Source of the DNA: Cryptomeria japonica
Lineage: Eukaryota > Streptophyta > Pinopsida > Cupressales > Cupressaceae
Length of the DNA stretch: 64,000 nucleotides
Assembly: GCF_030272615.1 (NCBI RefSeq)
Contig: NC_081411.1
Location: forward strand, 41,529,140-41,593,139
Direction of reading: 5' to 3'
Shown here: piece after piece, positions 33,934 to 45,240 of the stretch
How the letters are laid out: every line of letters begins with the position of its first letter
How positions within the stretch are numbered: the stretch's first letter is position 1
Program-made: the position numbers and the translations under genes
The notes under the pieces: generated by a model
What the model was told of the DNA's origin: nothing
The model's database searches: none
The model's input: the letters and a program-made list of their open reading frames with translations, nothing else

Positions 33934-36900
33934 ATGGGGAATAAGAGGACTAGATCAAGGTTGTATGATCATAAAAGGGACGATAAGATGAAAGGTCATA
34001 CAAAACGTAGTCAACAACAATCTGTTGTTGTTCAAGATCAACCTGATGATGTTCAAGAAACATCTACTCAGGTACGAGATGAATTTTTTTTTTTTCTGGT
34101 GTGGAAAATTTTATAGAAATGGATGAAGATAGTCTTTTCAATGAAATTCCATCTAAAGATATGATACCTGAAAGCACATTAAAATTTCATTGTAAGAACT
34201 TGTGGGATGATTATTTTAAAAATAAGTCTATTGTTGGAAGAGCACAATTATTTGCTAAGTTATTTAGGAAAAGGGAATTGAAACCTGTTTTGGACTTGTT
34301 GGGTGTTGGTAATAAGAAAATTTCTAGTGATACATTAGTAAAAGAAACTATAATTGAAAATTTACAAGAAGCATTGAATTGTATTGAGAACACGAGTCGA
34401 GGTGTTGATTTAAGTGTTGCACGTAGAGCATTGATGACTATGATTACTAGTAAGGAATTGACTCGTAAAAAACAAGTTAATGCAATTTCTCAATTAATGA
34501 ATGTATCTAGAAGAACTGTTCCAAGATACATTAGGAAGAGAAATATGTTGGATGAAAACATCGAAAATAATTGGGTAAATATCTTTAGGGTTCCTAGAAA
34601 AGACAAAATTTCCGAAGATGTAAAAAGATAGGTCATTGATTATTGGACCAACCAATCTCGTGTTTCTTCCAATATAAGGGATACTATATAGATGATAGAT
34701 GAAGATGGTAAAAAGATTACACATCCAAAACATTTCTTAGATACAACACAGTGAATTGTTTGAAGCATTCAAGCAAGAATTTTCAGATGTAAAGATTTGC
34801 CAAAGGATGTTTGAGAGATTTTATCCTTGCTTTGTACGCATAAATAAGGTATGTGAAACTTGTTGTTGTCAAAATCATGTTGAATTTCATCTACACTTGC
34901 AATCATATAAGAAGTTCATGGCAACAATTAATCCAAATCTAGTCATTCCTACAAGTACAACACAATTTGTTAAGTCTATTTTATGTGATAAATTAGAAGA
35001 TTCTGATGAGTTCAAAATACAATGTATAAAAGGTGAATGCAATGATTGTGGATTTTTGAGTAAGTTTGTGTTGCAAACGGGTAATTTTGATATTCATGCA
35101 CTAGTTATATGGAAGATATTTGAATATGATACATACCAAAGTAGGTCAGGAACTGAATCCAAAAAAAATATGTTGAAAGAGAGTGAATTGCCCTACATCT
35201 AGTTTATAGATATATTTCGTAATATGATATATCCACATATCCAACATTGTCATGGTGCAAGATGGCAGGCTAAACAATTTCATGATTCAAAGAATTGTTC
35301 TCCACCAGGTTGTATTCTTTCAATTGAAGATTTCTCCGAGAACTATACATTTAGTCCTGACACAGAAATTCAAAGTCAATATTATCATTCTGATCAAGTT
35401 GCAATATTTGTACAAGTTTTCTATAGACATGCACAATTTCATGTGGATGGTATAGAGAGTATTGAAAATGAATGCAGTATCATCAAGGAGGTCCATTTCT
35501 ATATCAGTGATGATACGTGTCATGATAGGAGCTATGCATCACATTGTTTTGGAATGTTTTTTGAAGATATTAAAGATTGTGGGATAGAATGTACACAACA
35601 TTGGATTTGGTCAAATGGATGTGCCGATAAGTACATTAGATTTGAAATTGATTATTTAAGTTTTTTTTTATATATATATGATTTGATTGTATATAACAGG
35701 TCAAAAGTTTAAATATATATATTTAATATATATGTTATTCATGTCAGGGCAATTTAAGTTTGCATAAGCTTTTAACTGGTTATCCCTGCAACATGCTCGA
35801 CATGGCAAAGGAGAGCTTGATGGAGCAGGAGCATGTATGAAGTGTGCACTTCGCCAACATGAACTTGCAGGTAAATTATCTTCATAGATTAATTTAAATA
35901 TATATATGTATACATACATGTGGGTTGTCTAATTTTCTAAAGAAAGAGCTTTTGTACAGGTAACACCATATGTAATTCTAATGATATTATTGAATGATAA
36001 TATATAAAATTTATTAAACATTCTTGGTGTTTTTGAATTATTTTTAAAATTCAAGTGTATATATATGTGTGTGAAATGAACTAAAATTGACTAAATAATT
36101 TTTGTACATTATCAGATATTGATTGATCAAATCCTTATAATTGTTAATCAATTAATATATTAGAAGTTTTCATCAAGTCATGACTACGGGATTTAGCAAG
36201 CCTCGTGTTATTCTTGCAAGAGGAACATCATACTTTTGTGTTGATTGCATTGCGAACAACAAAGATACTCATTGTCAAAATATTGCTAATGGATATGTTT
36301 TGCAATGGGATATGAAATATTTTATCATAATGTCTCCTTACGAAGATAGTGACATTATTGATATTCATGATCCTCTATATTCGGCTAATTATGAACATGT
36401 TTCGGATTTAGTTTTTACAGGTACGTGCATGCATAGTTTGTAAATTACATATATGTACATTACAAATTTTGAAATTCTTCATTAATTTAAAAATGTGTAA
36501 TGAACTAATATTGCTTGTAATATATATACATGCACGGTCTATTTTCACAGGTGATATTTTTGTAGTGATTGTTGATCCTGACAATACTGAAAGTGTAGAT
36601 TATTATCTACTGAGATGCACACAACCAAAATGCAAGTTATTGGAATCAGTCGGTGATGATGATGGGCAATAATATCCCACTAGTTCAGTTATTGTTGAAG
36701 GCACCTATTATCAACAAATAAAGATAGATACAAATGGTGTAACATTCATTGATTATATGCCTGGCCAAAAATTTCTACACTATAGTCGCTTAGTAATAGT
36801 GACAACATTATAGTTGGAGACATTGCCAAAAAGAGGACGTGGCAACCAAAAGTCGAGGTTGCCTATTGAAGATCATGAATTTTTTATAGAAATTATAAAA

Positions 36901-36940
36901 GATAGGGAGGATCCAGATTATATGTACCATGAGCTTTAAG
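33934..36940 (+). pseudogene. DDE-like transposase-family gene, copy B, with introns, decayed
   Basis: The order is a basic N-terminus (GNKRTRSRLYDHKRDDK), a helical region with a likely HTH (NAISQLMNVSRRTVPRYIRKR), a Cys-rich block (CETCCCQNHVEFHLH), a C...GECNDCG block, DFSENYTF (about 35328), HFYISDDTCHD, HWIWSNGCA (about 35600-35624) and HGKGELDGAGACMKCALRQHE (35801-35863). Probable introns are 35626-35747 (donor now ATAAGT), 35871-about 36150 and 36421-36550 (GT-AG, frame-preserving). A frameshift in a poly-T run near 34084-34096 and stops at 34631, 34690, 34752, 35202 and 35774 show decay. The expected middle Asp (SDG) is Asn. Catalysis is inferred from motif resemblance only. Confidence 0.65.
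35626..35747 (+). other. Intron in transposase copy B with a mutated donor
   Basis: Joining GCCG (35622-35625) to the base after TGTCAG (35747) restores the family block CAGQFKFA. The donor reads G|ATAAGTACATT instead of G|GTAAGT, a single G-to-A change at +1 that would abolish splicing. Confidence 0.6.
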
Positions 36941-37074
36941 TTCACTTGTCATGTTTGAACAACTAAAATATATTAGATAGGTCAAGTATTTTGATAAACT
37001 CATATATATATTTAGATATTTCTAGACATGTGTAGCAATTTGGATAACTTGTGGAAATTTGGTTTTGTTGATGC

Positions 37075-37970
37075 ATTTATTTTATGTTTTATACGTTGAT
37101 TTTACATGTTTTATTCATCTATGTATTCATTTAATTTTGATTTACACATTTATAGTTTCATTTAATTATGTTGTATATATAGTTTCACTAAAAGGAGCAA
37201 CTAATTATGTTGTCTTAAGGTGTTTTAAGTGGTCTTAAGGGCATTTAAGGGGGTATTTGCATCATTGATTCTTTTATATTTTTACACATGCATGGATTCA
37301 TTTTATTCATCTATATACATTCATTTCATTTATATTTACACATATATTGTTTCATTTAATTATGTTGTTTGGATTCATCTAATTATGTTGTCCTAAGGTG
37401 TTTTAAGTGGTCTTAAGGGGATTTAAGGGGGTATTTAAAGGGATTGATTCTTTTATATTTTTACACGTGCATGGATTCGTTTTATTAATCTATGTACATT
37501 CATTTTATTTATATTTACACATATATTGTTTCATTTGATTATGTTGTTTGGGTTCATCTAATTATGTTGTCCCAAGGTGTTCTAAGTGGTCTTAAGGGGA
37601 TTTAAGGGGATATTTAAGGGGATTGATTCTTTTATATTTTTACACATGCATGGATTCGTTTTATTCATCTATGTACATTCATTTCATTTATATTTACACA
37701 TATATTATTTCATTTAATTATGTTGTTTGGATTCATCTAATTATGTTGTCCTAAGGTGTTCTAAGTGGTCTTAAGGGGATATTTAAGGGGATTGATTCTT
37801 TTATATTTTTACACATTAATGGATTCATTTTATTCATCTATGTACATTCATTTCATTTATATTTACACACATATTGTTTCATTTAATTATGTTGTTTGGA
37901 TTCATCTAATTATGTTGTCCTAAGGTGTTCCAAGTGGTCTTAAGGGGATTTAAGGGGATATTTAATTTTT
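37075..37970 (+). repeat. 179-bp tandem array, about 4.5-5 copies
   Basis: AATTATGTTG landmarks at 37203, 37381, 37560, 37739 and 37909 give periods of 178, 179, 179 and 170. Each unit holds AAGTGGTCTTAAGGGGATTT, a (A)TTTACACATATATTGTTTCA block and CATGCATGGATTC. A diverged partial unit precedes it at about 37075-37200. Confidence 0.92.
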
Positions 37971-38055
37971 GAAGTAAGTTCATTAAATATGTACATAAAA
38001 ACTTAGCTAAAATGAACAACTAAATTAAATTTTAACGTCTAAATTTATTTAACAA
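37971..38055. other. Short AT-rich junction before LINE copy 2
   Basis: The sequence contains AATGAACAACTAAATTAAAT, and the sequence just after the LINE tail also begins AATGAACAA. A true target-site duplication could not be established. Confidence 0.35.
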
Positions 38056-38704
38056 CAGGTTTGGTGAGTTGGTCAGAGATTATTGGAGAAATGGGAACTG
38101 GATTGATTTTAGCTAGCAATGTTCGAGGCTCAAGCTCCTTCAGATTGCTCTCTCTGCTAAAATCCCTAGAGACAACAAAGATTACAGATTGATATGGAGG
38201 GAAACCCTAGACGGGAAATATTTTGTTTCCTCAGCTGTGGCTATTCATAATGATCCGATGGAAGAAATTCCCATCTGGGCTAAAGTCTGGAACAAGAACT
38301 TAGTTCCTAAGGTTAATATCTTCTTTTGGATTTTCATCCAGAATAAGGTTTTAACCCTGGACAACCTTCATAAAAGAGGTTTTATTTTTCCTAATAGGTG
38401 TTCTTTATGTTGCAGGAAAGAAGAGACGACTTGCCATATCCTCAATCAATGCACTTTTAGTCAGGATATCTAGAAAATCATCTTAAGCAGGTGGAACTTG
38501 AGCTGGGTTTTCCCAAATTCCCTTGGGGATTCCTGGCAGCAATGGCAATGCCCTAATTCTAATCCTAAAATTGTGGAGACATGGAGACTTACTCTGCCGA
38601 TTGTTATCTGGAATATCTGGAAAGAGCATAACAATAGGATTTTTAGGGATAAAAGGGCTATTCCTGAAGTGGTGGCAGATAAAATTTTTAGGAGTATTTT
38701 TTAA
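38056..38704 (+). pseudogene. LINE copy 2 ORF2 remnant, zf-RVT and connection
   Basis: The remnant reads RDYWRNGNWIDFS, then WRETLDGKYFVSSAV, then the zinc-binding block CSLCC...ETTCHILNQC (about 38400-38452), and VIWNIWKEHNNRIFRD in a shifted frame. All are standard for the region between RT and RNase H of plant LINEs. Confidence 0.8.
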
Positions 38705-38812
38705 TGCCTCTATGGCACTGATCATGGACCTGCTGCTAAAGATGACTTCAAAGACAAGTGGAACCTCTCTACCACTACTACCAGTAAGGAGACAAGAAGA
38801 GAAGGTCTCGTC

Positions 38813-39307
38813 TGGTGTTTTCCTCCTCAGGGGTGGATTAAGGCTAACTTTGATGGGGCCTCTAAAGGGAATCTAGGTAAAGCTGAATATGGGGGCATTG
38901 TTAGGAATTTTGTTGGAAGTTGTTTAAAGGCGGTGGCTGGTCCTTTGGGGAATCAAACTAGCCATTTTGCCGAAGCCTCAGCTGCCCTGAACACCTTAAT
39001 TATAGCCAAAAATCTTAATTATGATAAATTATGGCTTGAGGGAGATTCACTTAATATTATTAAGTGTTTAAAGGGGGAGTCAGAGCCTCCTTGGTCAATT
39101 GAAAATATCATCATGAAAGCTAGGGAGATCATTGCAAGTTTTAAAGAAATTATTATTCAACATGCCTTCAGAGAGCAAAATAGTGTAGCAGATTGTTTAG
39201 CAAATATAGGGGTTAACTCGGACTCCCAATTGATCTGGCACGAGGATGATCTCAATTTAAACATTAAAGAGTTCCTTAGAAAGTATTGTTATATGGGGAG
39301 AGAATGA
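38813..39307 (+). pseudogene. LINE copy 2 ORF2, RNase H domain
   Basis: An open frame runs from WCFPPQGWIKANFDGAS to the TGA at 39305-39307. The acidic residues are present in NFDGA, FAEASAAL, LEGDS and NSVADCLA. The stop overlaps an ATG as ATGA, as in copy 1, but that ATG opens only three codons here. Confidence 0.85.
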
Positions 39308-39506
39308 CAACATAATCATGATAGGTAAAAAGAATAATTTATGCCTTGATGGAAAGGTCATCATTACTTGGCAAAGCGGCGGATCTCCAACAATCTTTAA
39401 TAATTCACTGCACGCTTTGTGGGTAACCCGGTTCAAAATCTCGAGCAACATCGGGAAAGAAGGACTTAGTTTGTAGAGAAACAGAGCAGATAGCCTGAAT
39501 CCGAAG

Positions 39507-41833
39507 ATGGGAGGAGACCTAAGGTGGGAGGAACCAGACAATACGTTGACTTGGAAAGCGATGCCAAAAGTTTGGGCGAAACTGGAAAAGGGTTCTCTCA
39601 CCAGCTTCATGGAGAAGCTCATGGACTATGACAAAGGTAGGGTAAACCTCGCCATTTCCAAGATTTCTGAAAACTGGTCTAATGGCTCCTTTAAAATCTA
39701 TGGAGTTAAGTTTAAGCTGGACGTTGGGCTCATATCTACTGTGACTGGCATGCCCCACACTGGGCTTAATTTCTTTTGAGACCTTAAAGTCTCTGTATAT
39801 GGTGAAAATGGATAACAATAATAATAAAATTGAAAGGCTAAATGAATTCAACCACTAAACCCTAGCCTAACAACAACAAAGATCCACCATAACATATGAA
39901 GATTACCTAAGACAATGCAAATCAAATGAAATCACAAAGATTATACCATCACATGTCCAATAGGGTTTTGATCTCCATTTTTCCTATCTCCATTGATTTT
40001 GCTTGATATATTTGCTCTCAAATTTTATGTGCACAAGAGCTCAACAAAGAACGAAATGTGGTTGCAAGTAGGATCGTAGTGTAGTCAATTGATCAAGTAG
40101 TTCATTAGCCAAAATTAGGGTTTGATAATGAAGGAAGTATCTCCTTATATAGAAGACACTATAAGAAATGGAGGGATAAGATTGAGAGGTGTAAAAAGGA
40201 GGTCGGCTAGGATTAGAGGGTAGGTAGAAGAAATAATAAAATAATGAAAGAGGTAGGTAGTGTAGGAATTAAGAGATGAATGACATGTGTCATGTGTAGA
40301 AAAGGCTAATGAATTAATTAAATAAATAAAGATTTATTTAATTAATAGAAGAAATGAGATAATTAAATAAATAAAATATTTATTTAATTTAGGAAAAGGA
40401 TAATTTAAATAAATAAATGTATTTATTTAAATGAGAAATAAGGCTAGAAGAGGATAAATGAATTAATTAAATAAATAAAGATTTATTTAATTAATAGAAG
40501 AATTAGGCTTAAAGTAATTAAATAAATAAAATATTTATTTAATTAGACATGACAATTTTGGGTGTCTACAGTCTCCAACAACGTGGTCAATCTATTCCCA
40601 TGGAAAGAGAAAGAGAGGGTTAAAATCGGCAAAGCCACTGGGGGCTACTACGAAGCTGCAAATATCAAGAAACTGTGGGGCTGGGTTTTGAATGCAATTA
40701 TGGAATACATCATCGTTGAAGGTTGTTTCTCTAGGGCCCACACCTACCACTTTTTTCTCTTAAACCATTTCAGACATGACAAAAAGGTATCCCTGCCCTA
40801 CTACCTTTTTAGGTCCCTTTCCAGGTCCCTCAATAAACACAGGAATAACCCTTCCATCCAGAGTCTCCATTGCGGCCTTTTGCTGCTCATCTATGAGCAT
40901 TGCAAAACCCTCGCCCTGCTGGAAAATAAGAGGATTTTCGCCTCTCCGGGTAAGAGAAAGATGGAAGGAGGAGACTCCAGCAAGGAGAAGGCATCCTCTA
41001 GCAAAAAAAGGAAAAGTGCCCCTGGGTTGGAAACAGAGGAAATTGAAAAGGAAAGCAACAAAATGGAGACGGATGACTCCAACGGTGAAGACAACTGGAA
41101 AGATGAGGAGCTGGGTAATGAGGAAGAAAGTGGTGATAATGAGCTTGGTCATGAAAGCCCTATCCTCAGTGATTGCCCTAGTAAGGACAACAACCATCCG
41201 ATGGAGGAAGTGGATTTCAAGGATAATGAGGAAACTAATGTGAATTCCGAGAGGGAAATGAACAAAGATTCTGAGAAGGACCTAACTAAGGACAGGGTTA
41301 GCAAGGATAAGGAAAGTGCGGGTAAAGGGTTAATCTTGGATAACCTCAAGAAACTCTCTGATGTGAGAATGGATTATGATAGATGGACCTATGAGCTCCT
41401 GAAGAACCTGGAAAAAAAGGGGAAAAATATGGATGAGAAGAGGGAGGATGAAAATAGAGAGCAGATAAACTGGAAGCAGAACATGGAGGATAAGGTTAAA
41501 TTGTTGGAAGATGGGAGAGAGGCGATGAAAAATCTGATGAGCGTTATCCCGGTTATCCTTTTTGCTGTCACTAAAAACTTGGAGGATATCGCTAAGGTCT
41601 TTGATCATACCTGCTCTCCAAAACTAGTTGTGGAACTTGACTTGGATGAAGAGACTATCCAGACTGGTAGCGGTGATGCTACTCCGATGGGTGGCACTGC
41701 GAAGAGGACCAGGGCTAGTGTCAAGAAAGTTGTGGCTACTTCTACAAAGGATCTCCCTAATCTTAGGGATAACATCAAAGAGCTACATGAAATTAGCAAC
41801 ACCCTGGCAAATGCCTTGGAAAAGATCAACTAG
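39507..41833 (+). pseudogene. LINE copy 2 ORF3, interrupted by a solo LTR
   Basis: The N-terminal part, 39507-39793, starts MGGDLRWEEPD. The rest runs 40576-41833. Removing the LTR and one copy of its target duplication restores one frame of about 515 codons, broken only by a TGA at 39777-39779. HTYHFFLLNHFRHDKKVSLPY aligns with the HFPLLNHFRNHDTIYFP block of copy 1. Downstream are a basic stretch (SSSKKRKS), a long acidic region (NEEESGDNELGHE) and a heptad-rich tail. Conservation of start, order and tail between two LINE copies supports a genuine element-encoded protein of unknown role. Confidence 0.65.
39794..40570 (-). mobile_element. Solo LTR (777 bp) inside LINE ORF3
   Basis: Exact 5-bp target duplications GTCTC occur at 39789-39793 and 40571-40575. 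Plus-strand ends are TGTATATGG and GTGTCTACA. It is the inverted relative of the solo LTR at 52883-53671. It contains blocks of TTAATTAAATAAATAAA, a reversed TATA region near 40145-40155 and no ORF. Confidence 0.93.
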
Positions 41834-42013
41834 TATCTCTTCTGGATTCTGGATGGCTTGCTAGCTTTGTGGGGCTTGTTCTAGTTTTCTTTGGTTTTCT
41901 GCTGGCTTTTCGTTGGACTGTTCCTTTTTGTATCTCGTTGCTTTTGTTGTTTAAGTTCTGCTTGTAAAGGGTTTCGGGGCCCCTTCAAAACTTGCTTTTT
42001 CCTTAATCAAAAA
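41834..42013 (+). other. LINE copy 2 3' UTR and tail
   Basis: This short T-rich 3' UTR contains TCGGGGCCCCTTC, a small palindrome, before CTTGCTTTTTCCTTAATCAAAAA. It parallels the end of copy 1. Confidence 0.6.
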
Positions 42014-43257
42014 TAATGAACAATGTTAAAATAGACATAAACACTTAACTTTCACATACACATGTACAATTAACTAGAACACTTAACTAAATTCAAATGA
42101 CTTGGAGATTCTATCATTTAAACACTTAACTTTCAAAAATATAATCTATCTATATATAAACGTGCAAAGTAATATGAAATGTAGATCTATCTAATACATA
42201 CACATATATGTCTATGAAGTGTACATCTATCTAACACACACACACACATGAAATATGGAAAATAAATATCTAGTACACATACGCATATGAAATGTGTATA
42301 ATACACATGTATGAAATGTCTAGTACACTTGTACAAATATATATGAAATGTCTATAAAATGTGTGCAAATGCACACACACACATACACACACACATATAT
42401 AAAGAATGGGTCACTCGGGGCCCTGTCCTGAAGCATGTACTGATCCATGCATCTGCAATAGAGTATGCACGCATAAAATCATACATTAAACATTTAATTT
42501 GAATGTACTAAAGTAATTTTTTTTAAGTAACATAGATTATGAGAATTTGTATGTAGACAAACATACCTGTGAAGAGTCTCTAACATCACCACCATGTGCA
42601 TACAGGATTCTAGGACATCTATGTGATGAGGAGCTCAACTTGCGTGATAGTGGTGCATCTTGCAATGTTGAAATTTTGTTAGATATACATGTGTACACAT
42701 ATATTCATAACTTGGAAGCTAACCCTTTAAAAATAGAACTTAAATATTTAAGATTCAATTAATTTAAAGCTATAATGTATGTACATGTGTCTCATGATGA
42801 ACAGGGTCAATGGCAATGTGCAAATCCTCAAACATTGCCCTTGCGCCTGCAATATAAATTACACATGAACTTGAACATGTACATTATTTAAACATTCATT
42901 ATTATTTAAATCTAATCTACATGAACATGTACATGTACATGAGGTTGTAGATAAACATACCTCGGGGTCACTAACACCTCCATCACCCGCATGCTAGACT
43001 CTAGAACGTTTGCAAGATGAATGGCTCATCCTACGCAAAGCTCGCTCATCCTAGACAATGCACACATTTTGTTGGATATATATATATATAATTTAAGTCG
43101 CTCAAGAAATTTTTTAATCAACACCTAGATATCCATTTAAATAGAACTTAAAAACAAAATAATAATAATTTAAACTTTATATAGACCCGTGACTCCTGAT
43201 GAACAACTGGGTCAATGGCAACATCCAAATCTCCATACATCAACCCTAACATGATGA
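42014..43257. other. AT-rich spacer with CA-rich tracts and a diverged duplication
   Basis: CA/TA-rich runs lie at 42200-42405. Two diverged copies of a block of about 300 bp (about 42560-42860 and 42950-43250) share TTTTGTTRGATATA and GGGTCAATGGCAA landmarks. No gene was found; a 71-codon frame at 42547 is not supported. Confidence 0.4.
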
Positions 43258-44632
43258 ACACATGTGTGACCCCTTAGGACCACATATGACCCCTTGCGAT
43301 ACCATTTGGTCTCGTGTGGTCCTAATAGGTCCTAAGGGGTGCATGTGTCACAAGGGGCCTTAAGTGGTCCTAAGGGGTCACGCATGTGTTCTAACACATG
43401 TGTGACCCCTTAGGACCACATACGACCCCTTGCAACAATATTTGGTCCTATGTGGTCCTAATAGGTCCTAAGAGGTGCACATGTGTCACAAGGGGCCTTA
43501 AGTGGTTCTAAGGGGTCACACATGTGTCAGAACACATGCTTGACCCCTTAGGACCACATATGACCCCTTGTGACAATATTTGGTCCTATGTGGTCCTAAT
43601 AGGTCCTAAGGGGTGCACATGTGATGCGTGATCCCTTAGGACCACATATGACGCCTTGTGACATCATTTTTTATGTTCTAACATATGTGTGACCCCTTAG
43701 GACCACATATGACCCCTTGCAACAACATTTGGTCCTATGTGGTCCTAATAGGTCCCAAGGGGTGCACATGTGTCACAAGGGTCCTTAAGTGGTACTAAGG
43801 GGTCACGCATGTGTTAGAACACATGCGTGACCCCTTAGGACCACATATGACCCCTTGCGACATCATTTGGTCCTATGTAGTCCTAATAGGTCCTAAGGGG
43901 TGCACATGTGTTGCAAGGAGCCTTACGTGGTCCTAAGGGGTCATGCATGTGTTAGGACACATGCGTGACCCCTTAGGACCACATATGACCCCTTGCGACA
44001 ACATTTGGTCTTTTGTGGTCCTAATAGGTCCTAAGGGGTGCACATGTGTCGCATGGGGCCTTAAGTGGTCCTAAGGGGTCACACATGTGTTAGAACACAT
44101 CGTGACCCCTTAGGACCACATATGACCCCTTGTGACATTATTTTGTCCTATGTGGTCCTAATAGGTCCTAAGGGGTGCACACGTGTTGCAAGGGGCCTTA
44201 AGTGGTCCTAAGGGGTCACACATGTGTTCTAACACATGTGTGACCCCTTAGGACCACATATGACCCCTTGCGACAACATTTGGCCTTTTATGGTCCTAAG
44301 GGGTGAACATATGTCGCAAGGGTCCTTAAGTGGTCCTAAGGGGTCACACATGTGTTAGAACACATGTGTGATCCCTTAGGACCACATATGACCCCTTGTG
44401 ACACCATTTGGTCCTATGTGGTCCTAATAGGTCCTAAGGAGTGCATATTTGTCGCAAGGGGCCTTAAGTGGTTCTAAGGGGTCACACATGTGTTAAAACA
44501 CATGCGTGACCCCTTAGGACCACATATGGCCCCTTGCGACACCATTTGGTCTTATGTGGTCATAATAGGTCCTAAGGGGTGCACATGTGTAGCAAGAGGC
44601 CTTTAGTGGTCCTAAGGGGTCATATAAAATAA
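43258..44632. repeat. 138-bp satellite with palindromic monomers, about 10 copies
   Basis: CCCCTTAGG landmarks at 43270, 43406, 43544, 43693, 43831, 43969, 44106, 44244, about 44373 and 44510 give periods of 136-138 (one shortened unit and one partial at 43632). Each junction is an inverted repeat (TCCTAAGGGGTCACACATGT against its complement) with arms of about 25 bp and almost no loop. A second pair (ACCCCTTGCGACA and TGTCGCAAGGGGC) is nested inside, so each monomer could fold as a hairpin. Confidence 0.93.
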
Positions 44633-44639
44633 TTATATA

Positions 44640-45240
44640 CTCCTTAGGATGTATACATACACATACATACATACATACATACATACATACACATCAGGAC
44701 ATTTTATGAGGGGTCGTGTGTGGTCCTGAGGGGTCACACATGTGTGGTCCTGAGGAGTCACACATATGTGTGACCCCTCAGGACCACACACGACCCCTCA
44801 TAGCATTTCCTAAGGTGTATGTATGTCTATGTGTGACCCCTCAGGACCACACACGACCCCTCATAGCATGTCCTAAGGTGTATGTATGTCCTAAAGTGTA
44901 TATAATTATTTTATGTGTATTTATGTATGTATTTATGTATGTGTGTATGTATGTATGTAGACATAAGTATGTATGTGTATGTATTTTTATGTATGTGTAT
45001 GTCCTAAGGTGTACATATATTTATTTTATATTTATGTATGTACATGTATGTAGGTAGGTATTTATGTTTGTGTATGTTTGTATGTATGTTTGTAGGTAGG
45101 TGTATGTAGGTGTATGTATGTATGTGTACGTATGTATGTGGGTACGTATGTATGTACGTACGTATGTATGTGTATGTATTTACATATGTATGTGTGTATT
45201 TATTTTCTAATATTCTAAACTAATATGATAGAACATATAC
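44640..45240. repeat. ACAT/TGTATG-type microsatellites and degenerate satellite edge
   Basis: (ACAT)n lies at 44651-44690, degenerate satellite-like pieces with CCCCTCAGGACCACACACGA at 44700-44890, then about 300 bp of TATG/TGTA repeats with GTAC interruptions. The ORF across it (44716) is an artefact of the repeats. Confidence 0.8.

Larger units (their letters stand above)
38056..42013 (+). mobile_element. LINE copy 2, 5'-truncated, same family as copy 1
   Basis: The order is end of RT/zf-RVT, RNase H, spacer, ORF3 (interrupted by a solo LTR at 39794-40570), 3' UTR and the tail TTAATCAAAAA ending about 42013. The order and the ORF3 start motif match LINE copy 1. The 5' truncation lies just before the zf-RVT region, typical of incomplete target-primed reverse transcription. 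Confidence 0.8.

Noticed and set aside
34072-34116. A 45-nt GT...AG intron in transposase copy B
   Set aside because: Too short for a plant intron, and joining it does not keep the frame. A length change in the poly-T run explains the shift better.
35626-35747. A U12-type AT-AC intron
   Set aside because: The donor ATAAGT is not the U12 ATATCCTT consensus and the acceptor is AG. A mutated GTAAGT donor is simpler.
40760-41608. Several minus-strand ORFs over LINE copy 2 ORF3
   Set aside because: Shadows of the plus-strand ORF3, which has homology to copy 1.
43258-44632. CRISPR-like array
   Set aside because: Period 138 with no unique spacers. The context is plant nuclear DNA; it is a satellite.
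44716-45057. 113-codon plus-strand ORF
   Set aside because: Generated by satellite remnants and TATG repeats.
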